From Saprospiraceae bacterium (GTDB lineage Bacteria; Bacteroidota; Bacteroidia; Chitinophagales; Saprospiraceae): a stretch of DNA of 16,901 nucleotides. Location of the stretch: assembly GCA_013002625.1 (NCBI GenBank), contig JABDJE010000214.1, forward strand, positions 1 through 16,901, written 5' to 3'. Numbering within the stretch: position 1 is the first letter of the stretch; every line of letters starts with the position of its first letter. Positions 1-6,554 of this stretch are shown piece after piece. The position numbers were made by a program, and so were the translations under genes. Below the pieces are notes generated by a model. It saw nothing but the letters and a program-made list of their open reading frames with translations, was not told where the DNA came from and did no database searches.

Positions 1-11
1 GAATATACGAA

Positions 12-1097
12 ATGACTGCGCTTGATCAGATAGCGCAAGACCCCTTAAGCCTCGTAATGATATTACTGGCTTTATTGCTTTTGTATCTGGGAATTATCAA
101 GAAATACGAACCATTATTGCTTATTCCAATTGGCTTTGGCGTGTTGATCGCCAACTTTCCTGGAGGCCAAATGGGCGTCGTAAGTGCAGAAATGGATCCA
201 ACCATCAAAAAAATGCACCTGTTGGCAATAGCTGAGGAATACGGCATTATGAACATGCTTTACTATGCCTTGATAAAAACGGGACTCCTGCCACCATTAA
301 TTTTTATGGGCGTCGGCGCCATGACCGACTTCGGCCCATTGCTTAGAAATTTAAGATTGGCCTTTTTTGGTGCAGCTGCACAATTGGGCATATTTACTGT
401 ACTAATTGCTGCGATTGCTGTCGGATTTACACCACAGGAATCAGGTGCTCTTGGGATTATTGGAGGCGCAGATGGGCCTACTGCTATTTATACTTCGATT
501 ATACTGGCGCCTCATCTGTTGGGGCCTATTGCTATTGCAGCCTATTCTTATATGGCTCTCGTGCCTGTAATTATTCCCCTGGTCGTGAAATACACGGTCA
601 GTGATAAGGAAATAAAAATCAACATGCGCGAGCAGGATAAGATGTACCCCAGCAAATACACCATAAAAAATCTAAAACTTTTAAAAATTCTTTTCCCGAT
701 CTGTCTTGTTATCGTCGTTGCACTACTGGTTCCGAGTTCAACGCCACTGGTAGGTTTGCTGCTGTTCGGAAACTTAATTAAGGAAATTGGGTCTGATACA
801 AACAGATTATTTGAGGCGGCATCAAATACGATCATGAACACAGCTACAATATTTCTGGGATTGACCGTCGGTGCCACTATGACCAGTTCCACATTTCTAA
901 ATACCCAGACTCTAATGATCATTCTCGGGGGTTTTATCGCTTTTGCATTCTCAATTCTTGGTGGAATAATGGCGGTAAAGATTTACAACCTGTTCAATAA
1001 GAAAAAAATCAATCCACTCATTGGCGCTACGGGTCTGAGTGCCGTGCCTATGGCATCACGTGTTGCCAATGAGTTAGCACTGAAAAAGGATCCATAG
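12..1097 (+). CDS. oadB: Sodium-pump decarboxylase beta subunit (OadB-like), truncated by an in-frame TAG
   Basis: This is the integral-membrane subunit of the oxaloacetate/methylmalonyl-CoA decarboxylase Na+ pump family, which couples decarboxylation of a carboxybiotin carrier to Na+ export. The residues known to matter in Klebsiella OadB are all present with matching spacing: D154 in the GGADGPT motif (D203), Y180 (Y229), and N334, G338, S343 and R350 (N373, G377, S382, R389). The LGLTVGATM segment is also typical. About 361 residues are encoded before TAG at 1095-1097; the family usually continues about 30-35 residues further, and that tail is encoded in frame behind the stop (separate entry). 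The ATG at 12 gives a normal OadB N-terminus, but the frame is open to the window edge, so a slightly earlier start is possible. Alpha and gamma subunits would be expected upstream, outside the window. Whether the product works without its last membrane segment is unknown. Confidence 0.85.
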   Translation: MTALDQIAQDPLSLVMILLALLLLYLGIIKKYEPLLLIPIGFGVLIANFPGGQMGVVSAEMDPTIKKMHLLAIAEEYGIMNMLYYALIKTGLLPPLIFMGVGAMTDFGPLLRNLRLAFFGAAAQLGIFTVLIAAIAVGFTPQESGALGIIGGADGPTAIYTSIILAPHLLGPIAIAAYSYMALVPVIIPLVVKYTVSDKEIKINMREQDKMYPSKYTIKNLKLLKILFPICLVIVVALLVPSSTPLVGLLLFGNLIKEIGSDTNRLFEAASNTIMNTATIFLGLTVGATMTSSTFLNTQTLMIILGGFIAFAFSILGGIMAVKIYNLFNKKKINPLIGATGLSAVPMASRVANELALKKDP

Positions 1098-1190
1098 AAC
1101 CATATTCTCCAGTACGCTATGTCCAGCAATATCAGCGGTGTAATTGGCTCTGCTGTAGCTGCAGGTATTCTTATAAGTTTCCTGGGTTAA
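1098..1190 (+). other. Stranded C-terminal coding remnant of oadB behind the in-frame TAG
   Basis: Reading on in the oadB frame after TAG 1095-1097 gives 30 sense codons and then TAA at 1188-1190. The translation begins NHILQYAMSSNI and ends SGVIGSAVAAGILISFLG. This matches the family's conserved ending (DP-x-N-x-LL-x-(H/Y)AM..N..GVIGSA.AAG), in which a Thr or Ser commonly occupies the position of the TAG. No frameshift or second stop interrupts it. The full product with readthrough would be 392 residues. The piece has no credible start of its own: the ATG at 1119 is internal to the conserved AM motif. It is either a recent nonsense mutation, a base error, or a readthrough site. Confidence 0.85.
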
Positions 1191-1222
1191 AATATCTTTT
1201 CTATACTATGTAACTTTCTTCA

Positions 1223-1240
1223 ACTTTAGCAGTCTAAAGT
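1223..1240 (+). other. Short hairpin downstream of oadB
   Basis: ACTTTAG at 1223-1229 and its exact reverse complement CTAAAGT at 1234-1240 flank a CAGT loop, giving a 7-bp stem in the oadB 3' region. It lies ahead of the stronger terminator at 1269 and has no immediate T-run, so it is probably a 3'-UTR structure rather than a terminator. Confidence 0.35.
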
Positions 1241-1268
1241 GCGAAGAGTAGTTTTTCCATAGTTAGAT

Positions 1269-1301
1269 AAAGAAGCCAAATTAATTTTTGGCTTCTTTTT
1301 T
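1269..1301 (+). terminator. Rho-independent terminator after oadB
   Basis: A perfect 12-bp stem pairs AAAGAAGCCAAA (1269-1280) with TTTGGCTTCTTT (1287-1298) around a 6-nt loop TTAATT, and continues into a run of T. It lies 79 bases after the second oadB stop (TAA at 1188-1190) and before the promoter-like sequence of the next gene. It is the clearest intrinsic terminator in the window. Confidence 0.85.
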
Positions 1302-1344
1302 GTATTTGTAAACTAGCTTACACTTCTAAATCCATATTTTCTTA

Positions 1345-1352
1345 TAGTTTTG
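1345..1352 (+). promoter_or_regulatory. Candidate -7 box for the first di-haem peroxidase gene
   Basis: TAGTTTTG matches the Bacteroidota -7 consensus TAnnTTTG exactly. Transcription would begin near 1358, leaving a leader of about 30 nt before ATG 1389. A TTTG at 1305-1308 is too distant to be a normal -33 element, so only half the promoter is recognisable. Its position argues against translation starting at the TTG at 1350. Confidence 0.4.
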
Positions 1353-1388
1353 GTGTTAACACCGAGAATGAACAAAGCTTTTGGCTTT

Positions 1389-2735
1389 ATGAAAACACCC
1401 TTATGCGTTACGGTGCTTCTGCTGGCTGTATTGCTATGGAGTTGCGCTGGCGATCAAAATCAATTCACCACAGAGTTAGATACCCATCTGACACAGAAAC
1501 TTATGGCTATTTCTCCCGACGGGACAATGGATTATTATAAATTACCCAATGAAACAGATCTGGACAACATTCCTCAAGATAATTTCAACCCACTTAATGA
1601 ATACAAAGTTGCTTTAGGACAACAACTATTTTTTGAAACCGGCTTGGGAACACAATCCGTTCACACAGAAGGGCTTCAAAGTTATTCCTGTGCAACATGC
1701 CATATACCATCTGCAGGATTTACGCCCGGTCAGGTTCAGGGTGTAGGCGATGGGGGAATTGGATTTGGAACACAAGGTGAAGGGAGGCATAAAAATCAAC
1801 ATTATGCAGCTGAAGAATTAGATATTCAGTCCATCAGACCATTGAGTGTCATTAATGTGGCTTACGTCAATAATACCTTCTGGAATGGTCAATTTGGTGC
1901 TACCCACGCCAATGAAGGCACCGAAAGTGTCTGGGATTTCAGAGATGACACCAAGCTTAATCAGCTGGGATATAAGACCATTGAAACTCAAAATATTATT
2001 GGACTGCTGAGTCACAGGCTGACCATGGATGAATCTATGGCAGAAGCATACGGATACAAGGATGAATTTGATAAGGCATTTCCAGAGATAAAAGAAGAAT
2101 TGCGCTACTCTCCAAGAACAACCGTGTTGGCCATTTCAGCTTATTTAAGAACCATCATTGCCAACAGAGCGCCATTCCAAAAATGGTTGCAAGGTGAAAA
2201 CAATGCCCTTTCTGAAAATGAAAAAGAAGGTGCCATATTGTTTTTTGGCAAAGCACAATGCTACAATTGCCACTACGAGAAAAATCTGGGATCCAATGAG
2301 TTCCATGCCCTGGGTGTTAAGGATATGGACCAAAACGACAATTGCATATTTGCCAGTCCGGACGACAGAAGAAATCTTGGTCGAGGAGGCTTCACCCTTG
2401 CAGATGAGGATTTGTATAAGTTCAGAGTACCGGGCATTTATAATGTCTCAGATTATGAGAGCTATTTTCATGGCTCATCCAAATACGCGTTAGAAGATGT
2501 GATCGACTATAAGTTGAATGCGGTATCAGAAAATGAACGTGTAAGCCAGGATAGAATATCTATCAAATTGCAACCTGTTGGTTTATCAGAATCCGAAAAA
2601 TCCAAATTGATTGAATTCATAGAACATGGCTTGAGGGATCCGGATATGCTACGCTATCAACCTCAAACTATAGGGTCAGGCAATTGCTTTCCAAATAACG
2701 ACCTGCTTTCAAGAGAAGATTTGGATTGTAATTAA
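1389..2735 (+). CDS. Di-haem cytochrome c peroxidase/MauG-family lipoprotein, paralog 1
   Basis: This is a predicted envelope lipoprotein with two covalently bound c-type haems, of the bacterial di-haem peroxidase/MauG superfamily. The physiological substrate cannot be read from the sequence. The start at ATG 1389 gives a compact lipoprotein signal (MKTPLCVTVLLLAVLLWSC, lipidated Cys19), the same length as in its paralog at 3832; ATG 1368 in frame is the alternative. Haem-binding CxxCH motifs are at 101-105 (CATCH) and 291-295 (CYNCH), nearly 190 residues apart, the usual two-domain spacing. The C-terminal segment GRGGF..DLYKFRVPGIYNV resembles the family's F(R/K)-x-P-x-(L/I)-x-N block, but the common HDG is reduced to HG (YFHGSS). 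The protein ends in a Cys-bearing tail, CFPNNDLLSREDLDCN, shared with the paralog. The 448-residue length is typical. The stop overlaps that of the convergent neighbour. It depends on cytochrome c maturation genes elsewhere. Confidence 0.88.
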   Translation: MKTPLCVTVLLLAVLLWSCAGDQNQFTTELDTHLTQKLMAISPDGTMDYYKLPNETDLDNIPQDNFNPLNEYKVALGQQLFFETGLGTQSVHTEGLQSYSCATCHIPSAGFTPGQVQGVGDGGIGFGTQGEGRHKNQHYAAEELDIQSIRPLSVINVAYVNNTFWNGQFGATHANEGTESVWDFRDDTKLNQLGYKTIETQNIIGLLSHRLTMDESMAEAYGYKDEFDKAFPEIKEELRYSPRTTVLAISAYLRTIIANRAPFQKWLQGENNALSENEKEGAILFFGKAQCYNCHYEKNLGSNEFHALGVKDMDQNDNCIFASPDDRRNLGRGGFTLADEDLYKFRVPGIYNVSDYESYFHGSSKYALEDVIDYKLNAVSENERVSQDRISIKLQPVGLSESEKSKLIEFIEHGLRDPDMLRYQPQTIGSGNCFPNNDLLSREDLDCN

Positions 2736-3634
2736 TCCCAAAGTTTCTCGGGGTAAACGCCTGCGTCAATAAGTGCCTGTATCTTTTCCATAACAAATGG
2801 CTTGTCATCTTTATAGGTTACACCAAACCATTTAGAAGGAGATGTAATAACCTTTACTTTAGCCTCTCCAGCTTTAATCATTTTATCAAGGGAGAGGGGT
2901 ATGAAAAACTCCGATTTCAATTCTTCTCCATGTTCCGAAAGAAAAGATTTAAAATATGAATCTGCCAATTCAAAGTATTGCGGGGTAAATCCGAACATAT
3001 TCATAGATACCAAGGTATCTTCTGACAAATTAGATTCAGCATCCCCATCGGGATAGCAAATCTGACCTTCTTCATTTCTTGAAATCTTGAGCGTTTCTAC
3101 AATCTTTGTCAAGTAATCCTCGCCATCTTTGTAACAGACACCTCTGTTCACAGTACCATGTTCTGAAAGTGTGTTCTTTAGCAAGTATGAGACAACAGAA
3201 AACTCATTTTCTTTTTGACCATTTTCAAAATAGTCAATAAGTGCTGCATAAGATTCCTGTCCATAATAATCGTCCGCGTTGATAACCGCAAATGGACCTT
3301 CAATTACTTCTGCTCCCATTAAAACGGCGTGGGCTGTGCCCCAGGGTTTCTCTCGATCAGGATGAATTTTATAGCCGGATGGAATTTTATCCAGTTCCTG
3401 TTCAACGAAGACCATTTCAATTCTATCCCCTATCCTATTCTTGAAGTAACTTTCAAAATCCTCACGAAAATGCTTCCTGATCACAAAAACCACCTTATTA
3501 AATCCTGCTCTTATGGCATCATAGATTGAGTAATCAATAATTGTTTCTCCATTTGGTCCAAATGCGTCCAATTGTTTCAATCCTCCATAACGGCTGCCCA
3601 TTCCGGCTGCTAAAACCAATAAACTTTTCTCCAT
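2732..3634 (-). CDS. Sugar-phosphate nucleotidyltransferase (NTP transferase family)
   Basis: This is a cytoplasmic enzyme of the GT-A-like nucleotidyltransferase family, which joins an NTP to a sugar 1-phosphate to give an NDP-sugar and pyrophosphate. The N-terminus carries the signature LAAGMGSRYGGLKQ (residues 8-21), where the glycines, Arg15 and Lys20 bind the nucleotide. PWGTAHAV (97-104) matches the family's G-T-A segment, and NADDYYG (119-125) holds the metal-binding Asp. The 300-residue length suits a single catalytic domain without the left-handed beta-helix of GlmU. The sugar and nucleotide specificity cannot be assigned; MurU- or RfbA/GalU-like roles are possible. The ATG at 3634 starts directly at the conserved motif. 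The gene lies opposite and between the two di-haem peroxidase paralogs, and its TAA overlaps the stop of the first, so it is unlikely to be co-regulated with them. Confidence 0.85.
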   Translation of the reverse strand: MEKSLLVLAAGMGSRYGGLKQLDAFGPNGETIIDYSIYDAIRAGFNKVVFVIRKHFREDFESYFKNRIGDRIEMVFVEQELDKIPSGYKIHPDREKPWGTAHAVLMGAEVIEGPFAVINADDYYGQESYAALIDYFENGQKENEFSVVSYLLKNTLSEHGTVNRGVCYKDGEDYLTKIVETLKISRNEEGQICYPDGDAESNLSEDTLVSMNMFGFTPQYFELADSYFKSFLSEHGEELKSEFFIPLSLDKMIKAGEAKVKVITSPSKWFGVTYKDDKPFVMEKIQALIDAGVYPEKLWD

Positions 3635-3639
3635 GTTAT

Positions 3640-3658
3640 TTATAAAATAATTTTATAA
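3640..3658. repeat. AT-only palindrome just upstream of the nucleotidyltransferase start
   Basis: TTATAAAAT (3640-3648) and its exact reverse complement ATTTTATAA (3650-3658) surround a single A. The palindrome starts 5 bases upstream of the minus-strand ATG at 3634, where a ribosome or a repressor would bind. It may be an operator or a leader hairpin, but in such AT-rich DNA chance is a real alternative. The rest of the divergent region (3635-3831) is AT-rich. On the minus strand it has only an imperfect -7-like TATATTCG (3703 down to 3696). Confidence 0.3.
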
Positions 3659-3801
3659 GTTGAAGTTTCTTTATTTAAAAATTTGAATTATTTTGCGAAT
3701 ATAGAATTAATTTCTTCTTTTTAGCTAAAACACTTATTACGTTTATATTACACATTAAATAATTTGATAATATGTAATATAATTATTTATTATAATTGTT
3801 T

Positions 3802-3809
3802 TATTTTTG
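3802..3809 (+). promoter_or_regulatory. Candidate -7 box for the second di-haem peroxidase gene
   Basis: TATTTTTG matches TAnnTTTG exactly and would place the transcript start near 3815, about 16 nt before ATG 3832. As for the first paralog, no TTTG lies at the usual -33 spacing; the nearest (3763-3766) is 35 bases away, close to the 36-base gap seen upstream of paralog 1. Confidence 0.35.
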
Positions 3810-3831
3810 TACTCCTAGAATCAAATTTCCC

Positions 3832-5172
3832 ATGGATAAGCGCTATTTAGTCATCCTGCTACTTTTAACATTTATTTGGGCATGTACCAAAGATAAAATG
3901 CCTTCGTTAATAGAATTGGATCAGGAACTTGAAAGTCTTATCAAACAAGCTTCCTCCACGGGCTCCACAGATTTTTATATACTGCCCGACGAAAATGATC
4001 TTGATTCAATTCCGCAGGATCCAAAGAATCCACTAACAGAAGTAAAGGTTGAATTGGGTAAGTTCCTGTTTTTTGACACAGGTTTTGCCATGGACGCTGT
4101 TAAGGAATCAGGTATGGGGACTTACTCCTGTGCCTCATGTCATATTCCGGAAGCTGGATTCAGACCTGGTAATTTCCAGGGCATAGCAGATGGTGGAAAT
4201 GGCTTCGGTCTAAATGGTGAAAATAGAGTCCGTAATGGCGACTATCAGGAAGAAGAACTCGATGTCCAAAGTGCGCGACCGCTAAGTATGACCAATGTGG
4301 CATTTGTGACAAACACCTTTTGGAATGGTCAGTTTGGTGCCGGCGGTGCCAATATTGGTACTGAGGAGGTTTGGGGATTAAGAGAAGATACCGAAAGAAA
4401 TAATTGGGGATTTGAAGCCATAGAAACGCAGAACTTTGAAGGTATTGCTGCCCATAGAATTCTTGTAACAGAAGAGCTGATCGATGCATACGGCTACCGC
4501 GATATGTTTGATGAAGCCTTCCCTGAATTGACAGAGGCATTAAGGTACAGCAATTATGCAGGCGCCTTAGCGCTTTCCGCATATATAAGAACTATTCTAA
4601 CCACGCAAGCGCCTTTTCAGAATTGGTTAAAGGGAGATCGCAATGCTCTGTCTTATGAAGAAAAGAAAGGTGGTATCCTCTTTTTTGGCAAAGCCAATTG
4701 TACAACCTGTCATTACAATAAAAATCTAGGATCTATTGAATTCCATGCCTTGGGTGTACAGGATATGGATCAAATTCCAAGTTACAATACATCTTCCTCA
4801 GACAGAAGAAATTTGGGCAGAGGTGGCTTTACGCTCAAGGAAGAAGATAATTATAAATTCAAAGTTCCTCAGCTTTATAATATGTCGGATGCGCCATTTT
4901 ATTTTCATGGAGCCAGCAAACGAACTTTAGAGGAAGTTATTGACTATAAGGTAGCAGCTCAATCTGAAAATCCCAGAGTTGATCAAAGCCTGATCTCCGA
5001 AAACTTTATACCATTGGACCTAAGCGAAGAAGAGAAAGGCTTCCTCGTACAATTCCTTGCAAAAAGTCTACGCGACCCTAACCTTGAAAGATACAAACCC
5101 ACTTCTGTTAAATCAGGATTCTGTTTCCCTAATAATGACCTTCAATCCAGAATTGATTTAGGATGTAATTGA
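3832..5172 (+). CDS. Di-haem cytochrome c peroxidase/MauG-family lipoprotein, paralog 2
   Basis: This is a second predicted lipoprotein of the same di-haem family, 446 residues from ATG 3832. The signal peptide is MDKRYLVILLLLTFIWAC with lipidation at Cys18. CxxCH motifs lie at 100-104 (CASCH) and 290-294 (CTTCH). A hand alignment of about 85 residues around and after the first haem (from SYSC to the VW near residue 185) gives roughly two thirds identity with paralog 1, including the block NTFWNGQFGA. The second half shares GRGGFTL, the YFHG.SK segment and the Cys-containing tail CFPNNDLQSRIDLGCN. The colinearity points to tandem duplication; the intervening nucleotidyltransferase is in the opposite orientation. 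The two sequences differ enough that specialised substrates or partners are plausible. No partner electron-donor gene is visible. It ends before a repeat-bearing convergent intergenic region. Confidence 0.88.
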   Translation: MDKRYLVILLLLTFIWACTKDKMPSLIELDQELESLIKQASSTGSTDFYILPDENDLDSIPQDPKNPLTEVKVELGKFLFFDTGFAMDAVKESGMGTYSCASCHIPEAGFRPGNFQGIADGGNGFGLNGENRVRNGDYQEEELDVQSARPLSMTNVAFVTNTFWNGQFGAGGANIGTEEVWGLREDTERNNWGFEAIETQNFEGIAAHRILVTEELIDAYGYRDMFDEAFPELTEALRYSNYAGALALSAYIRTILTTQAPFQNWLKGDRNALSYEEKKGGILFFGKANCTTCHYNKNLGSIEFHALGVQDMDQIPSYNTSSSDRRNLGRGGFTLKEEDNYKFKVPQLYNMSDAPFYFHGASKRTLEEVIDYKVAAQSENPRVDQSLISENFIPLDLSEEEKGFLVQFLAKSLRDPNLERYKPTSVKSGFCFPNNDLQSRIDLGCN

Positions 5173-5216
5173 TAGTAGGGAATTAAGGCCTACTAGGACT
5201 TATTGGGTTTAATTTC

Positions 5217-5260
5217 TGAAGAGACCTGGTTTAAGTTTTGAAGAGACCTGGTTTAAGTTT
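5217..5260. repeat. Two exact tandem copies of a 22-bp unit, with degenerate copies on both sides
   Basis: Two identical 22-bp units, each starting TGAAGAGACC and ending TTTAAGTTT, abut at 5217-5238 and 5239-5260. Weaker copies appear on either side: 5195-5216 contains TTGGGTTTAATTT, and 5261-5281 ends GGATTAAGTTT. The last degenerate copy forms one arm of the palindrome at 5271-5293. The repeats lie between convergent gene ends and encode nothing recognisable. Confidence 0.85.
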
Positions 5261-5270
5261 TGGTGAATTG

Positions 5271-5293
5271 GGATTAAGTTTAAAACTTAATCC
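5271..5293. terminator. Palindrome between convergent genes, possible bidirectional terminator
   Basis: GGATTAAGTTT (5271-5281) and AAACTTAATCC (5283-5293) are exact reverse complements separated by one A, giving an 11-bp stem when the centre opens. It lies between the ends of the second peroxidase gene (5172) and the HU/SPOR gene (5312), the right place for a shared terminator. Neither side has a convincing T-run, so termination is an inference from position. Confidence 0.4.
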
Positions 5294-5311
5294 TACTCCT
5301 TATCAGCCATT

Positions 5312-6439
5312 TCACTCATATTCCACATATAGTTCCGGATCCAAATACCAAGCTTGAGGCGCAATTGTTGCTCTGATATTTTGAAGGTAAGCTGGTAAAT
5401 CTACATCCGCACAATCGAAGGACAATCCAACTCTCGTATAATTCCCGGAGCGTTCGGTATAGACATCATATCCAGCGTCGGATATTTTGGTCATCATAAG
5501 ACCCACATTAGCCTGCGACGCGAATGACCCTGTAATAATGATACATTGCTCAGGCAATAATAATGGCTCATTACTTGAGGAATCCTCCTCCTGTGTTTCA
5601 TCGGCAATAAGCATATCGGTAACATGTTCGGTAGGTGTTTCGTTAGAAAAAGGCATATCCTGAGAAGGCTGGCATTGTCTAATTGAAAATATAGTAAACA
5701 ACACGAGCGCTGCAAGCAATACGGCACCAATTATCCACGGAATTAAGCCATAACCCTCATCATATTTTTCGGGCGCCCACGCTGCTTCCAAATTGGCCTC
5801 AGCTTTTGCTGAAGGAGCAGAAGGTGCTTCCTGTTTCATTTCGGCGATTAAGTCGGTCATGACAGATTTGACTTTCTCTTCAGTCGAGTGTGTCTCCTGT
5901 GAGATCTCGCTTTTATAGCTTTGGTCACTAATTTCAGGCAAGCTTACAGCTGAAGATGCTGATATAATCTCTTCTGGAGCCCTTTCTGATGCCGCATTGG
6001 CGTCTTTAGGCAGGGTCGTGATGATTTTGGCAGGTACTTCAGGTAAGTCCTTAAAATAGGCTCCAATGAAGGCTGGATCTGCTTCGAGCTTAATTTTACC
6101 TGATTTCGACTGATCCAGTCTACATATTCCCTTTAATCTGACTTTTCTGTAGTTGACAAGTGCATTTACTACAGCTTCAAAGTATTTATTCAGTGCTTCT
6201 TTCGCCTTTTTCTTAGTGAGCCCTTCATTTTCCATCAATCTTTGAATCAATGCTTCGTTGCTTGAAGTGGATTCTTCAAATAACATCTCAACGCTTGGCG
6301 GAAACATAGTTTTACGCAATTCACCAAAATAGGCAGGCTTTTGAATCAATTTAATTGATCCAAGGCCCTGAATGGTTATAGTTTTCCTTTCATCAAGGAT
6401 TTCTCTGATGGATTGAGCTATCTCTATTCGCACGTGCAA
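5312..6439 (-). CDS. HU-domain (CCDC81-type) transmembrane protein with a periplasmic SPOR domain
   Basis: This 375-residue protein appears to span the inner membrane. Residues 1-130 look like two tandem CCDC81-type prokaryotic HU domains: the first begins MHVRIEIAQSIREIL with a G-x-G turn near 25-27, and the second contains a helix pair (70-97) and the basic strand YRKVRLKGICRL. A Pro/Ala/Glu-rich linker (about 135-230) leads to one membrane helix at 232-253. An acidic linker then leads to a C-terminal SPOR domain (298-367) with the typical GSF...N...M..KI...GY..Y.....Y.RVG pattern. SPOR domains bind glycan strands lacking stem peptides, often at division sites, and HU-like domains bind DNA or serve as protein-binding folds. 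The topology therefore suggests a cytoplasmic HU part tethered to peptidoglycan. The architecture recurs in Bacteroidota, but its role is not established. No promoter was recognised upstream. Confidence 0.8.
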   Translation of the reverse strand: MHVRIEIAQSIREILDERKTITIQGLGSIKLIQKPAYFGELRKTMFPPSVEMLFEESTSSNEALIQRLMENEGLTKKKAKEALNKYFEAVVNALVNYRKVRLKGICRLDQSKSGKIKLEADPAFIGAYFKDLPEVPAKIITTLPKDANAASERAPEEIISASSAVSLPEISDQSYKSEISQETHSTEEKVKSVMTDLIAEMKQEAPSAPSAKAEANLEAAWAPEKYDEGYGLIPWIIGAVLLAALVLFTIFSIRQCQPSQDMPFSNETPTEHVTDMLIADETQEEDSSSNEPLLLPEQCIIITGSFASQANVGLMMTKISDAGYDVYTERSGNYTRVGLSFDCADVDLPAYLQNIRATIAPQAWYLDPELYVEYE

Positions 6440-6554
6440 TACATTCTCAGACGGCTAAATTACTGAAGTTATTTATAATTATTTTTGAGAACATTTTGAT
6501 TAGCCTATTGTACTACATGGGTATATCTTAATTGAGACTAAAAAAAACAGAATT

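Noticed and set aside
1095..1097. Genome-wide reassignment of TAG
   Set aside because: Three other genes here (porE-like at 9926, secDF at 12470, TPR gene at 16234) end naturally at TAG at family-appropriate lengths where that can be judged.
1350..1388. Upstream TTG (1350) or ATG (1368) as the start of the first peroxidase gene
   Set aside because: TTG 1350 lies inside the -7 box. The ATG 1389 start gives a lipoprotein signal equal in length to that of the paralog. ATG 1368 remains possible but lengthens the signal without need.
4160..4582. Minus-strand frame of 140 codons opposite the second peroxidase gene
   Set aside because: It is antisense to the conserved first-haem region, and its translation is rich in Arg, His and Leu with no domain logic.
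5217..5260. CRISPR or attachment-site direct repeats
   Set aside because: The two 22-bp copies abut without a spacer, and there is no integrase, tRNA or mobile gene nearby.
6495..6529. Promoter for hemL (TTTG at 6495 with TATATCTT at 6522)
   Set aside because: The -7 part has two mismatches to TAnnTTTG and the spacer is longer than usual, so it is indistinguishable from background in AT-rich DNA.
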